Below, one piece after another: positions 34,894 to 42,410 of a stretch of DNA of 64,000 nt (position 1 is its first letter; each line of letters begins with the position of its first letter). Source of the DNA: Actinomycetes bacterium (GTDB lineage Bacteria; Actinomycetota; Actinomycetes; DATJPE01); contig DATJPE010000075.1 in assembly GCA_035506535.1 (NCBI GenBank), positions 25,896 to 89,895 on the forward strand. Reading direction: 5' to 3'. The notes under the pieces were generated by a model that did not search any database, was not told the origin of the DNA, and saw nothing but the letters and a program-made list of their open reading frames with translations. Both the position numbers and the translations under genes were made by a program.

Positions 34894-36689
34894 CCGAGTC
34901 CCGCTCCCACGAGGCGACCCCGAGCCGGACCGATCACGACGTCGTCGTCGTCGGCTCCGGTTTCGGTGGCAGCGTCGCCGCTCTGCGTCTGGCCGAGAAG
35001 GACTACGACGTGCTCGTCCTCGAAGCGGGACGCCGATTCGAGGACGACGACTTCCCCCGCACGTCGTGGCGACTCAGCCGGTACTTCTGGGTCCCGCGAC
35101 TGCGGTGGTACGGCCTCCAGCGCATCCATTGGCTCAACGACGTCTTGATCCTCGCCGGCGCAGGGGTGGGCGGCGGGTCCCTGGGCTACGCGAACACGCT
35201 GTACGTGCCCCCCAGGTCGTTCTTCACCGACCGGCAGTGGAGCGACGTCACCGACTGGTCCGCCGAGCTGGCCCCCTACTACGAGCAGGCGACCCGCATG
35301 CTCGGAGTCGTCCAGGAGAACCCCTGCGAGGGACCCGTCGAGGAGCTGATGCGCGAGACCGCGGACGCGATGGGTGTCGGTCACACCTTCCGCAAGACCC
35401 CCGTCGGCGTGTTCTTCGGCAGGGACGACGGCAGTGAGCCCGGACGTACCGTGCCCGACCCGTTCTTCGGGGGTATCGGACCCCCGCGCACCGGCTGCAC
35501 CGAGTGCGGTAACTGCATGGTCGGCTGCCGGGTGGGCGCGAAGAACACCGTGGTCAAGAACTACCTGGCGCTCGCGGAGCGGCTCGGGGTGCGGGTTCAG
35601 CCGCTGCGGACCGTGGTCGACGTGCGCCCGGTCGACCCGGCGGATCCAGGCGCGGGTTGGCGGGTCACCAGCGAGCGGACCGGGGCGTGGCTGCGCAAGG
35701 ACACGCAGAGCGTCACGGCCACCCACGTCGTGCTGGCCGCGGGCACCTGGGGTACGCAGACCCTGCTGCACCGGATGAAGCGCACGGGTGTGCTCCCCCT
35801 CCTGTCCGATCGTCTGGGCGAGCTGACCCGCACCAACTCCGAGGCGCTGGTGGGCGCGATGAGCCGGTCGGTGCCCCCCGGCGTCGACCTGACGCACGGC
35901 GTGGCCATCACCTCGTCCTTCCATCCCGACGCCGACACCCACGTCGAGAACGTCCGCTACGGCAAGGGATCCAACGCGATGGGCAACCTGCTCACGCTCA
36001 TGGCCGATGGACGACCCGGCGGGTTGAAGGGAGGGCGGGTCCAGGGAGTCCTCAAGCAGCTCGCCGCTCGCCCCGGCTTGATCCGGTTCCTCCTGCCGGC
36101 GCCGGCTCGCCGGTTCTCCGAGCGCACGATCATCGGCCTGGTCATGCAGCCGGTGGACAACTCGATCACCGTGCAGCCGATGCGACGCCGACTGCTGCCC
36201 GGCTGGCGGCTGTCCTCGCGGCCGGGGACCGGGGCGCCCAACCCGAACTGGATCCCCGCCGGCCACGCCGCGATGCGCAACCTTGCGAGGCGGCTGGAGG
36301 CGCGGACAGGGGTGCCTGCCATCGCCGGGGGCTCGCTGACCGACCTGTTCGACATCCCGATGACGGCCCACTTCCTGGGCGGGTGCGTGATCGGGTCCTC
36401 ACCTCGGCGCGGCGTCGTCGACCCCTACGACCGGGTCTGGCGCTACCCCGGGCTGCACATCGCCGATGGGTCGACCATCTCGGCCAACCTCGGCGTCAAC
36501 CCGGCCTTGACGATCACCGCCCAGGCCGAGCGCGCCTTCGCGCTGTGGCCCAACCACGGCGACGCCGATCCGCGTCCCGGTCAGGACGAGCCCTACCGGC
36601 AGGTGGCCCCGGTGCCGCCGAGACGGCCCGCCGTCCCCGCGGGCGCGCACGGGGCCTGGCGGCTCGCTTCCCGAGCTGCGCAGCGGTAG
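34890..36689 (+). CDS. GMC oxidoreductase, cholesterol oxidase (ChoD)-like
   Basis: A 599-residue FAD oxidoreductase. The N-terminal Rossmann motif is VVVVGSGFGGSVAALRLAEK (about 18-37); AGAGVGGGSLGYANTLY (about 90-106) is the FAD/active-site loop; TGCTECGNCMVGCRVGAKN (about 203-221) is a Cys-rich, ferredoxin-like element seen in the ChoD branch; the C-terminus has FLGGCVIG and HIADGSTISANLGVNPALTITA, the GMC end motif with Asn. This branch is annotated as cholesterol oxidase, but the true substrate is uncertain. The ATG overlaps the SRPBCC-like gene. The WS/DGAT and hydrolase neighbours support a hydrophobic substrate. Confidence 0.88.
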   Translation: MTESRSHEATPSRTDHDVVVVGSGFGGSVAALRLAEKDYDVLVLEAGRRFEDDDFPRTSWRLSRYFWVPRLRWYGLQRIHWLNDVLILAGAGVGGGSLGYANTLYVPPRSFFTDRQWSDVTDWSAELAPYYEQATRMLGVVQENPCEGPVEELMRETADAMGVGHTFRKTPVGVFFGRDDGSEPGRTVPDPFFGGIGPPRTGCTECGNCMVGCRVGAKNTVVKNYLALAERLGVRVQPLRTVVDVRPVDPADPGAGWRVTSERTGAWLRKDTQSVTATHVVLAAGTWGTQTLLHRMKRTGVLPLLSDRLGELTRTNSEALVGAMSRSVPPGVDLTHGVAITSSFHPDADTHVENVRYGKGSNAMGNLLTLMADGRPGGLKGGRVQGVLKQLAARPGLIRFLLPAPARRFSERTIIGLVMQPVDNSITVQPMRRRLLPGWRLSSRPGTGAPNPNWIPAGHAAMRNLARRLEARTGVPAIAGGSLTDLFDIPMTAHFLGGCVIGSSPRRGVVDPYDRVWRYPGLHIADGSTISANLGVNPALTITAQAERAFALWPNHGDADPRPGQDEPYRQVAPVPPRRPAVPAGAHGAWRLASRAAQR

Positions 36690-36738
36690 AAACGCCGCCA
36701 GGACACCTGCCCCACCTCGAGGAACTGGGAGGCCGGCC

Positions 36739-37641
36739 GTGGAGCAACGCGACGTCACGCTGCACGGCCACCGCATGACCTACCGCGTGGCGGGGGACCG
36801 CGACCTGCCCGTCCTCGTCCTGATCCACGGCATGACGAGCAGCAGCGCCACCTGGGAACCGGTCATGAGGGCGCTGGCCCCGTACGCCCACGTCATCGCC
36901 CCGGACCTGCTCGGCCACGGCGACTCGGACAAGCCCCGGACCGACTACTCGGTGGCCGCGTTCGCAAGCAGCGTGCGCGACCTGCTCGATCACCTGGGGC
37001 ATGAACGCGTCACCGTGGTCGGCCACTCCCTCGGCGGTGGCGTCGGCATGCAGTTCGCCTACCAGTACGTCGAGCGCTGCGAGCGACTGGTCCTCGTGGG
37101 CAGCGGCGGGCTGGGCTCGGAGGTGAGCTGGCTGCTCCGATCGGCGACGCTCCCCGGCGCCGGCCTTGCCCTGGACCTCATCGCCAACAAGCACGTGAGG
37201 AATGCCGGCGTGTTGGCCGCCCGAGTGCTCCGCCCTCTCCCGCTGGGGCTGCGGCCGTCGGTGATCGAGGTGGCTCGCGGCTACGCCTCTCTTGCGGATC
37301 GCCGGACCAGGGACGCCTTCGTCCAGACGGTGCGCCACGCCGTCGGACCCGGTGGGCAGCGGATCAGCGCGAGCGAGCGGCTCTACCTGGGTGAGGGCCG
37401 GCCCACCCTGATCGTCTGGGGGGCCCTGGACAGCGTGATACCGGTGGCCCACGCCTTCGCCGCCCACGCGGCCATACCGGGCAGCATGCTCGAGGTCTTC
37501 GAACAGGCCCGGCACTTCCCGCACAGGGACGAGCCGGCGCGCTTCGCGCGCGTGCTGCGCCAGTTCCTCGACTCCACCGAGCCGGCCCGGATCGACGCGG
37601 CCCAGCGGCAGCGGCTCATGGCGCGGCGAGGCCGACACTAG
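36739..37641 (+). CDS. alpha/beta hydrolase
   Basis: A 300-residue alpha/beta-fold hydrolase. The oxyanion region is VLIHGMTSSSATW (about 28-40), the nucleophile elbow VVGHSLGGGVGMQ has the catalytic Ser near 96, the acid is probably in IVWGALDSVIP (about 229-239) and the final His in ARHFPHRDEP (about 256-262). The basic C-terminal tail is unremarkable. The GTG start is 49 bases after the GMC gene, so probably the same unit. The substrate is unknown; esters or epoxides are typical. Confidence 0.87.
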   Translation: MEQRDVTLHGHRMTYRVAGDRDLPVLVLIHGMTSSSATWEPVMRALAPYAHVIAPDLLGHGDSDKPRTDYSVAAFASSVRDLLDHLGHERVTVVGHSLGGGVGMQFAYQYVERCERLVLVGSGGLGSEVSWLLRSATLPGAGLALDLIANKHVRNAGVLAARVLRPLPLGLRPSVIEVARGYASLADRRTRDAFVQTVRHAVGPGGQRISASERLYLGEGRPTLIVWGALDSVIPVAHAFAAHAAIPGSMLEVFEQARHFPHRDEPARFARVLRQFLDSTEPARIDAAQRQRLMARRGRH

Positions 37642-37652
37642 GGTCGAGGATC

Positions 37653-38651
37653 GTGGAGTACCGACGCCTCGGCCACTCGGGCCTGACGATCAGCGAGATC
37701 GCATACGGCAACTGGATCACCCATGGGTCCCAGGTCGAGGAGGAGGCGGCGATCGCCTGCGTGCGGGCCGCGCTCGACGTCGGCATCACCACCTTCGACA
37801 CGGCTGACGTGTACGCCGCGACGCGCGCCGAGACCGTTCTGGGCAAGGCGCTGGCGGGCGAGCGGCGCCAGGGGCTGGAGATCCTCACCAAGGTCTACTG
37901 GCCGACCGGCCCCGGTCCGAACGACCGCGGTTTGTCGCGCAAGCACATCCTCGAGTCCATCGACGGCTCCCTGCGCCGGCTGCGGACCGACTACGTCGAC
38001 CTGTACCAGGCGCATCGCTACGACCACACGACGCCGCTCGAGGAGACGATGCTCGCCTTCGCGGACGTGGTCCGCGCCGGCAAGGCGCTCTACATCGGTG
38101 TGTCGGAGTGGCGCGCGGAGGAGATCCGGGCCGCCGTCCCGCTGGCCCGCGAGCTGCGCGTCCCGTTGGTGAGCAACCAGCCGCAGTACTCGATGCTGTG
38201 GCGGGTGATCGAGACCGAGGTCGTCCCCGCCTCGAAGGAGGCGGGACTCAGCCAGGTGGTGTGGTCGCCCATCGCGCAAGGCGTCCTGACCGGCAAGTAC
38301 CGCCCGGGCGAGGCCCCGCCCCCGGGGTCGCGCGCCACCGACGAGAAGGGCGGCGGCGCCGACATCCGCGAGTGGCTCGACGACGAGCTGCTCACCCGGG
38401 TCCAGGCGCTGCGCCCGGTCGCCCAGGAGGCCGCGCTGACCATGGCCCAGCTGGCGGTCGCCTGGGTGCTGCAGAACGACAACGTCGCCTGCGCCATCAT
38501 CGGCGCCTCTCGGCCGGAGCAGGTCATCGAGAACTCGGGAGCCTCCGGCGTGCGGCTGCCCGCGGAAGCGATGGCACGCATCGACGAGATCCTCGGCGAC
38601 TCGGTCGTGCGGGACCCGGATCTGACGCGCAGCCCGTCCCGGCTGCCCTGA
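37653..38651 (+). CDS. aldo/keto reductase, potassium-channel-beta-like
   Basis: A 332-residue AKR. It shows YRRLGHSGLTISEIAYGNW at the start, Asp/Tyr in TTFDTADVYAATRAE, Lys in ILTKVYWP, and YQAHRYDHTTPLEETM in the place of the His motif. The C-terminus has VACAIIGASRPEQVIEN for NADPH. The length and motifs place it near the AKR6/YajO-like group. The GTG start is 11 bases after the hydrolase stop. It ends 3 bases from the convergent TetR gene. Confidence 0.88.
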   Translation: MEYRRLGHSGLTISEIAYGNWITHGSQVEEEAAIACVRAALDVGITTFDTADVYAATRAETVLGKALAGERRQGLEILTKVYWPTGPGPNDRGLSRKHILESIDGSLRRLRTDYVDLYQAHRYDHTTPLEETMLAFADVVRAGKALYIGVSEWRAEEIRAAVPLARELRVPLVSNQPQYSMLWRVIETEVVPASKEAGLSQVVWSPIAQGVLTGKYRPGEAPPPGSRATDEKGGGADIREWLDDELLTRVQALRPVAQEAALTMAQLAVAWVLQNDNVACAIIGASRPEQVIENSGASGVRLPAEAMARIDEILGDSVVRDPDLTRSPSRLP

Positions 38652-38654
38652 CCG

Positions 38655-39239
38655 TCAGTCCAGGTACGCCGGGGCGCCGTACCGGAGGCCGTCGACGAGG
38701 AGCTTGATCAGCCGCATCGACTGCTCCTGCCAGCCGTCGGAGTCGCTGACCATGCAGATCCCGCCGAGCGCGCGCAGCAGGTCGGCGCCCTGGACGTCCG
38801 GGCGGATCCGCCCGGAGGACACCGCTGCGTCGAGCAGCGAGTCGGCAGCCCCGTGGATGCGCTGCCGGACCTGCGCGAACATCTCGTCGTGGCTCTCCAC
38901 CGCAGCCTTGAGGGTGGCGGCCAGGCCGCGCTTCGTGGCGACGTACTCGACGTAGCGCTCCATCCACAGCTCCAGCGCGACGTCGGCCTTGTCGGGGTAC
39001 TCCGCGAGCAGGGCGGGCGCGGCGTCGCACAGCAGGCTGACGCCGCGCTCGTAGGTCGCGATGACCAGCGCCTCGCGGGTCGGGAAGTGGCGGTAGAGGG
39101 TGCCGATGCCGACCCCGGCGCGGCGGGCGATGTCCTCCAGGGAGGTGTCGACCCCGTTCTCGGCGAAGGCCTGGGCGGCCGCCTCGAGGAGCAGGTCACG
39201 GTTGCGGCGGGCGTCAGCGCGCAGGGCGGTCTGCCCCAT
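38655..39239 (-). CDS. TetR-family repressor of the MFS exporter
   Basis: A 194-residue regulator. The N-terminal HTH is complete: RDLLLEAAAQAFAENGVDTSLEDIARRAGVGIGTLYRHFPTRE, with the recognition helix at GIGTLYRHF (about 36-50). The ligand domain has a single late Cys. The ATG at 39239 has GGAGG 7 nt upstream; the longer frame is not family-like. It diverges from a DHA2-type drug exporter with 110 bases between, and two identical 15-bp palindromes in that gap overlap the exporter promoter. It therefore very likely represses the exporter and possibly itself. Confidence 0.9.
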   Translation of the reverse strand: MGQTALRADARRNRDLLLEAAAQAFAENGVDTSLEDIARRAGVGIGTLYRHFPTREALVIATYERGVSLLCDAAPALLAEYPDKADVALELWMERYVEYVATKRGLAATLKAAVESHDEMFAQVRQRIHGAADSLLDAAVSSGRIRPDVQGADLLRALGGICMVSDSDGWQEQSMRLIKLLVDGLRYGAPAYLD

Positions 39240-39269
39240 GCCCGACCTCCTTCGCCGACGCGGCAACGC

Positions 39270-39298
39270 TTGCTAAACGGAGGTAGCCTCCGTATAGT
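39270..39298 (+). promoter_or_regulatory. sigma-70-type promoter of the MFS exporter
   Basis: TTGCTA (39270-39275) and TATAGT (39293-39298) are separated by exactly 17 bases, a strong housekeeping-type promoter for a GC-rich genome. The spacer contains the first TetR operator in full. Transcription would start near 39305, inside the second operator, giving a leader of about 45 bases that contains AGGAG (39337-39341) 8 bases before the exporter ATG. Confidence 0.75.
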
Positions 39299-39315
39299 TC
39301 CGGAGGAAACCTCCG
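39278..39315. promoter_or_regulatory. tandem palindromic operators for the divergent TetR regulator
   Basis: Two 15-bp perfect inverted repeats CGGAGG-N3-CCTCCG lie at 39278-39292 (N3 = TAG) and 39301-39315 (N3 = AAA), with centres 23 bp apart. The first fills the -35/-10 spacer and the second covers the predicted transcription start. Identical half-sites with different central triplets are what one expects for a TetR dimer binding twice. The sites are also 39-76 bases from the regulator's own start, so autoregulation is plausible. Confidence 0.8.
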
Positions 39316-39349
39316 CTTCGCCTCTCATCATCGCTCAGGAGCGCCTCGA

Positions 39350-40813
39350 ATGCCAGTCACCCCCGCCACGGCCCCCACCAGGCCACGCTCCCTGCTCGCC
39401 CTGTCCGTCATCCTGCTCGCCCAGCTGATGGTCGTCCTCGACGTCACCGTCGTGAACATCGCGCTTCCGGACCTGCAGAGCTCGCTCGGCTTCAGCCGTA
39501 CCGACCTGTCCTGGGTCCTCAACGCCTACACCCTCACCTTCGGCGGCCTGCTGCTGCTCGGCGCCCGCGCCGGGGACCTGTACGGCCGACGGCGGGTCTT
39601 CGTCGCCGGCGTGGTCGTGTTCACGGCGGCCTCCATGGTCGCCGGCCTCGCCGCCTCGCCGGCGGTGCTCCTCGCCGCCCGCGCCGTCCAAGGCGTCGGC
39701 GCCGCCTTCGCCGCGCCCTCCGCGCTGGCCCTGCTCATGATCAGCTTTCCCGAGGGACGCGAGCGCGCGCGGGCCCTGGGCCTGTACACCGGGGTCTCGA
39801 TCGGCGGCAGCGCCGTCGGCCTCATCCTCGGCGGCACGCTGACCGAGTTCCTCAGCTGGCGCTGGGTCTTCTTCATCAACGTGCCGGTCGGCGTCGTGCT
39901 CGTGGCCCTCGCCGGTCGGGCGCTGCCGCACACCGAGCGGGCCCGCGGCGGGATCGACGTACCCGGCGCCGTCAGCTCGACGATCGGCATGGCGGCACTG
40001 GTCTACGGATTCGTCCGCGCCGCCTCCGACGGCTGGCGTGACCCGGGGACGCTGATCGCGTTCGCGGTGGGCCTGGCCCTCATCGCGACCTTCGTCGCCG
40101 TCGAGCGCACCGCGACGAACCCGATCACCCCGCTGCGGCTGTTCGCCAGCCCGGACCGGGTGGCAGCCTACGTCTCGCGGATGCTGCTCTGGGGCGGGGT
40201 GATGGGCGTGTTCTTCTTCCTCACCCAGTTCCTGCAGGACGTCCTGCACTACTCGGCGGTGCGGACCGGCCTGGCGTTCCTGCCGCTGACGATCGCGCTG
40301 TTCATCAGCAGCCAGGTGAGCGCGCGGCGGCTGATGGGCCGGGTGAACCCGCGACTGGTCATGGTCGGCGGCATGGCCCTGTCCGCGACCGGCCTGCTCC
40401 TGCTGGGCCGCCTCGGTATCACCAGCGGCTACCCGGAGGTCATCGGGTCTCTGCTCGCCCTGGGCATCGGGAACGGCCTGGCGTTCGTGCCGCTGACCGC
40501 GGCGGCGCTCGCCGGGGTGGCGCCCGAGGACTCCGGTGCCGGGTCCGGGCTGGTCAACGCCGCCCAGCAGGTCGGCGGGTCGCTCGGCCTCGCGGTGCTG
40601 GTCACCGTGTTCGGGTCCGCCGTACGGGCTCACGCCGCCCAGGCCGGCCCGGTGCACGCCTTTGTGTACGGCGCCGACCGGGCCTTCGTCCTCGCCGGCG
40701 TCCTCGTCGCGCTCGCGGCGTTGCTCGCCTCGCGCATCGGCGCCCGCCCCCTGCGCCCGGCCGAGGAGCGTCTCCCCGAGCTCGAGGCCGCCGCGATCGC
40801 CGAGGCCGCCTGA
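39350..40813 (+). CDS. MFS multidrug exporter, DHA2/EmrB-QacA type
   Basis: A 487-residue transporter with 14 helices. Motif D1-like LDVTVVNIALPDLQ in the first helix, motif A GARAGDLYGRRRVF in the 2-3 loop and motif C-like LYTGVSIGGSAVGLILGG in helix 5 are typical of drug/H+ antiporters. The ATG at 39350 has AGGAG 8 nt upstream. Expression should be induced when the TetR ligand, perhaps a substrate of the pump, releases the two operators. The substrate cannot be read from sequence. Confidence 0.9.
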   Translation: MPVTPATAPTRPRSLLALSVILLAQLMVVLDVTVVNIALPDLQSSLGFSRTDLSWVLNAYTLTFGGLLLLGARAGDLYGRRRVFVAGVVVFTAASMVAGLAASPAVLLAARAVQGVGAAFAAPSALALLMISFPEGRERARALGLYTGVSIGGSAVGLILGGTLTEFLSWRWVFFINVPVGVVLVALAGRALPHTERARGGIDVPGAVSSTIGMAALVYGFVRAASDGWRDPGTLIAFAVGLALIATFVAVERTATNPITPLRLFASPDRVAAYVSRMLLWGGVMGVFFFLTQFLQDVLHYSAVRTGLAFLPLTIALFISSQVSARRLMGRVNPRLVMVGGMALSATGLLLLGRLGITSGYPEVIGSLLALGIGNGLAFVPLTAAALAGVAPEDSGAGSGLVNAAQQVGGSLGLAVLVTVFGSAVRAHAAQAGPVHAFVYGADRAFVLAGVLVALAALLASRIGARPLRPAEERLPELEAAAIAEAA

Positions 40814-40844
40814 CCGAGGCCCCCTGTCCGAGGCCCCCTGTCGT

Positions 40845-40897
40845 CGAATGAACGCGGCGTTCCTCCACTAGGTCCGTAGGAACGCCGCGTTCATTCG
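40845..40897. repeat. interspersed palindromic element, copy 1
   Basis: Two 20-base arms, beginning CGAATGAACGCGGC at 40845 and ending GCCGCGTTCATTCG at 40897, are perfectly complementary and flank a 13-base loop (40865-40877). The element lies 31 bases after the MFS exporter stop. A near-identical element with the same loop core (TAGGTCCG) lies inside a gene at 51.25 kb, so this is a dispersed repeat, not only a terminator. It lacks a T-run, but such a strong hairpin might still end transcription or protect the 3' end of the message. Confidence 0.85.
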
Positions 40898-40950
40898 GGA
40901 TAGAAGGGGTTCATTAGGGATAGAAGGGGTGCATTAGGGATACAAGGGTC
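40891..40950. repeat. three tandem copies of a 20-bp unit
   Basis: Units 40891-40910, 40911-40930 and 40931-40950 share the pattern KCATTMGGGATASAAGGGKY; the first two differ at one base, the third at four. The first unit begins with the end of the palindromic element's right arm (TCATTCG), so the array probably arose by slippage after the palindrome was inserted. The last bases overlap the stop end of the small minus-strand gene. No spacers are present, so it is not a CRISPR array. Confidence 0.8.
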
Positions 40951-41176
40951 AGGCGGGGTGCAGGCTCATCGGGCCGTAGACCAGGCGCCCGTCCTCGAAG
41001 AGGCTGACCTGGTCCACCCCGCGGGCAGCCAGGTCGCGCCAGACCTCACCGACCCACGACTCGGCGTCGGCCTGGGTCGGGAACGACGGCGACGAGGCCA
41101 CCTCACCCAGCTCCGGCAGGACTTCGGGCGGCAACGTCTCGCCGTCTCGGTTCTCATACCGCCAGGTCCAGCTCAT
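40949..41176 (-). CDS. conserved small actinobacterial protein
   Basis: A 75-residue cytoplasmic protein: MSWTWRYENRDG at the start, PTQADAESWVGEVWRDL in the middle and a C-terminal SLFEDGRLVYGPMSLHP. I recognise the pattern MSWxWRYE ... TQADAESWxGE ... YGPMSL as a widespread but uncharacterised actinobacterial family. There are no Cys or membrane segments. It diverges from the nickel/cobalt transporter with a Nur-type box between the two, but there is no reason to link it to metal uptake. Confidence 0.78.
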   Translation of the reverse strand: MSWTWRYENRDGETLPPEVLPELGEVASSPSFPTQADAESWVGEVWRDLAARGVDQVSLFEDGRLVYGPMSLHPA

Positions 41177-41201
41177 GACCCGAGCCTAGGGCCGACTCTT
41201 G

Positions 41202-41218
41202 TTGCAAGTTGTTTGCAA
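41202..41218. promoter_or_regulatory. Nur-type (nickel regulator) operator upstream of cbiM
   Basis: TTGCAA-N5-TTGCAA at 41202-41218 is a perfect match to the box described for the Fur-family nickel regulator Nur of Streptomyces (tTGCaa-n5-ttGCAA). It is 85 bases before the start of the CbiM-type substrate subunit. Nur with bound nickel represses uptake genes, so the transporter downstream is probably for nickel. The box match is seen directly; the regulator gene is not in the window. Confidence 0.75.
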
Positions 41219-41303
41219 GAGGGCTTGTCGCGAACGATTCGCAACTGCAGACTGAGCCCGACGCATCACGCGGCGCACGCTGCACGGTCGGCGAGGAGGA
41301 GCC

Positions 41304-42410
41304 ATGCACATTCCGGACGGCTACCTGAGCCCCCAGACCTGCCTGGTCGGCTTCGCGATCGCCGTCCCGACATGGGTCGTCGCCTCACGACGGGTGACCC
41401 GGGTCGTGAAGACCCGCAGCGTCCCCATGTTGGCCGTGCTCTCGGCGATGAGCTTCCTCGTGATGATGTTCAACGTGCCGATCCCGGACGGCACGACGGC
41501 CCATGCCGTCGGAGGCACGATCATCGCGATCTGCCTGGGTCCCCCGGCGGCGGTGATCGCGGTATCGGTGGCACTCCTCTTCCAGGCGCTGCTCTTCGGC
41601 GACGGCGGCGTACTGAGCTACGGGGTGAATGTCACGAACATGGCCATCATCCTGCCGATCGTCGGGTTCGCGGTGTACCGGCTCGTGGCCGGACGGTCCC
41701 CCCTGACCAGCGGTCGGCGCGTCCTGGCGGCGGCTGTCGGCGGCTATGTCGGAATCAACGCCGCCGCGCTGGCCGCGGGATTCGAGCTCGGCATCCAGCC
41801 GGACCTGTTCCACTCCGCCAACGGCACGCCGCTGTACTCCCCCTACCACCTGAGCCAGACCATCCCGGCCATGCTGCTCGCCCACCTCACGGCGGCCGGA
41901 GCAGCGGAGGCGATCCTCACCGCGGGTGTGCTGGCCTACCTGCAGCGGGCCGACGTCAGCCGGCTGGTGCCCAACCACCCGGGCATCCCGGTGCATGCAG
42001 GGGACCAGCCGGTCCGGCCCACCCGGATCACACCCGGACAGGTGGCGCTGGGGTTCATCGCGGTGATGGTGGTACTGACTCCGATCGGGCTGCTCGCGCC
42101 AGGAGGCGCGTTCGGCGAGGACGCTCCCGCCGACCTCAACCTCCACAAGCTCGGCCTGAGCGCGATCCCCACCGGGCTCGCGCGATACAACGGCTTCTGG
42201 AGCCACACGCTGCTGGGCGGGTACGGGTTCCACGACGGCGACCACCCCAACATCGGCTACGTCGTGTCCGCGATCGTCGGCATCGCGGTGATCGCCCTCG
42301 CGATCTTCGTGATCGGCAAGATCATCGACTTCGCACTCGTCCGGGGCACCGGCGCACCACCCGCGCCGACCGTCACCGAACCGCGCAGCGACAATGGTGT
42401 GCATGCCTGA
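41304..42410 (+). CDS. cbiM: CbiM/NikM-type substrate-binding subunit of a nickel/cobalt ECF transporter
   Basis: A 368-residue membrane protein starting MHIPDGYLSP; the N-terminal Met-His is the metal ligand in CbiM/NikM structures and must be free, which also fixes the start. GGAGGAG precedes the ATG. Seven to eight helices follow, with NVPIPDGTTAHAVGGT and the FQALLFGDGG segment typical of the family. The C-terminal third (about 245-350; TPIGLLAPGGAFGEDAP) looks like the extra PDGLE/CbiN-like region fused to CbiM in some actinobacteria, so no separate CbiN is needed. It works with CbiQ and CbiO encoded next. Nickel is favoured over cobalt because of the Nur box. Confidence 0.9.
   Translation: MHIPDGYLSPQTCLVGFAIAVPTWVVASRRVTRVVKTRSVPMLAVLSAMSFLVMMFNVPIPDGTTAHAVGGTIIAICLGPPAAVIAVSVALLFQALLFGDGGVLSYGVNVTNMAIILPIVGFAVYRLVAGRSPLTSGRRVLAAAVGGYVGINAAALAAGFELGIQPDLFHSANGTPLYSPYHLSQTIPAMLLAHLTAAGAAEAILTAGVLAYLQRADVSRLVPNHPGIPVHAGDQPVRPTRITPGQVALGFIAVMVVLTPIGLLAPGGAFGEDAPADLNLHKLGLSAIPTGLARYNGFWSHTLLGGYGFHDGDHPNIGYVVSAIVGIAVIALAIFVIGKIIDFALVRGTGAPPAPTVTEPRSDNGVHA

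Noticed and set aside
40845..40897. Simple Rho-independent terminator after the MFS gene
   Set aside because: There is no T-run, and the same sequence occurs inside a coding region at 51.25 kb, so it is better described as a dispersed palindrome, though it may also end transcription.
40891..40950. Possible CRISPR-like array
   Set aside because: The 20-bp units are directly adjacent with no spacers and no cas genes are in the window.
41202..41218. Zur or generic Fur box
   Set aside because: The TTGCAA-N5-TTGCAA pattern differs from the AT-rich NATNATNAT type and fits Nur exactly.
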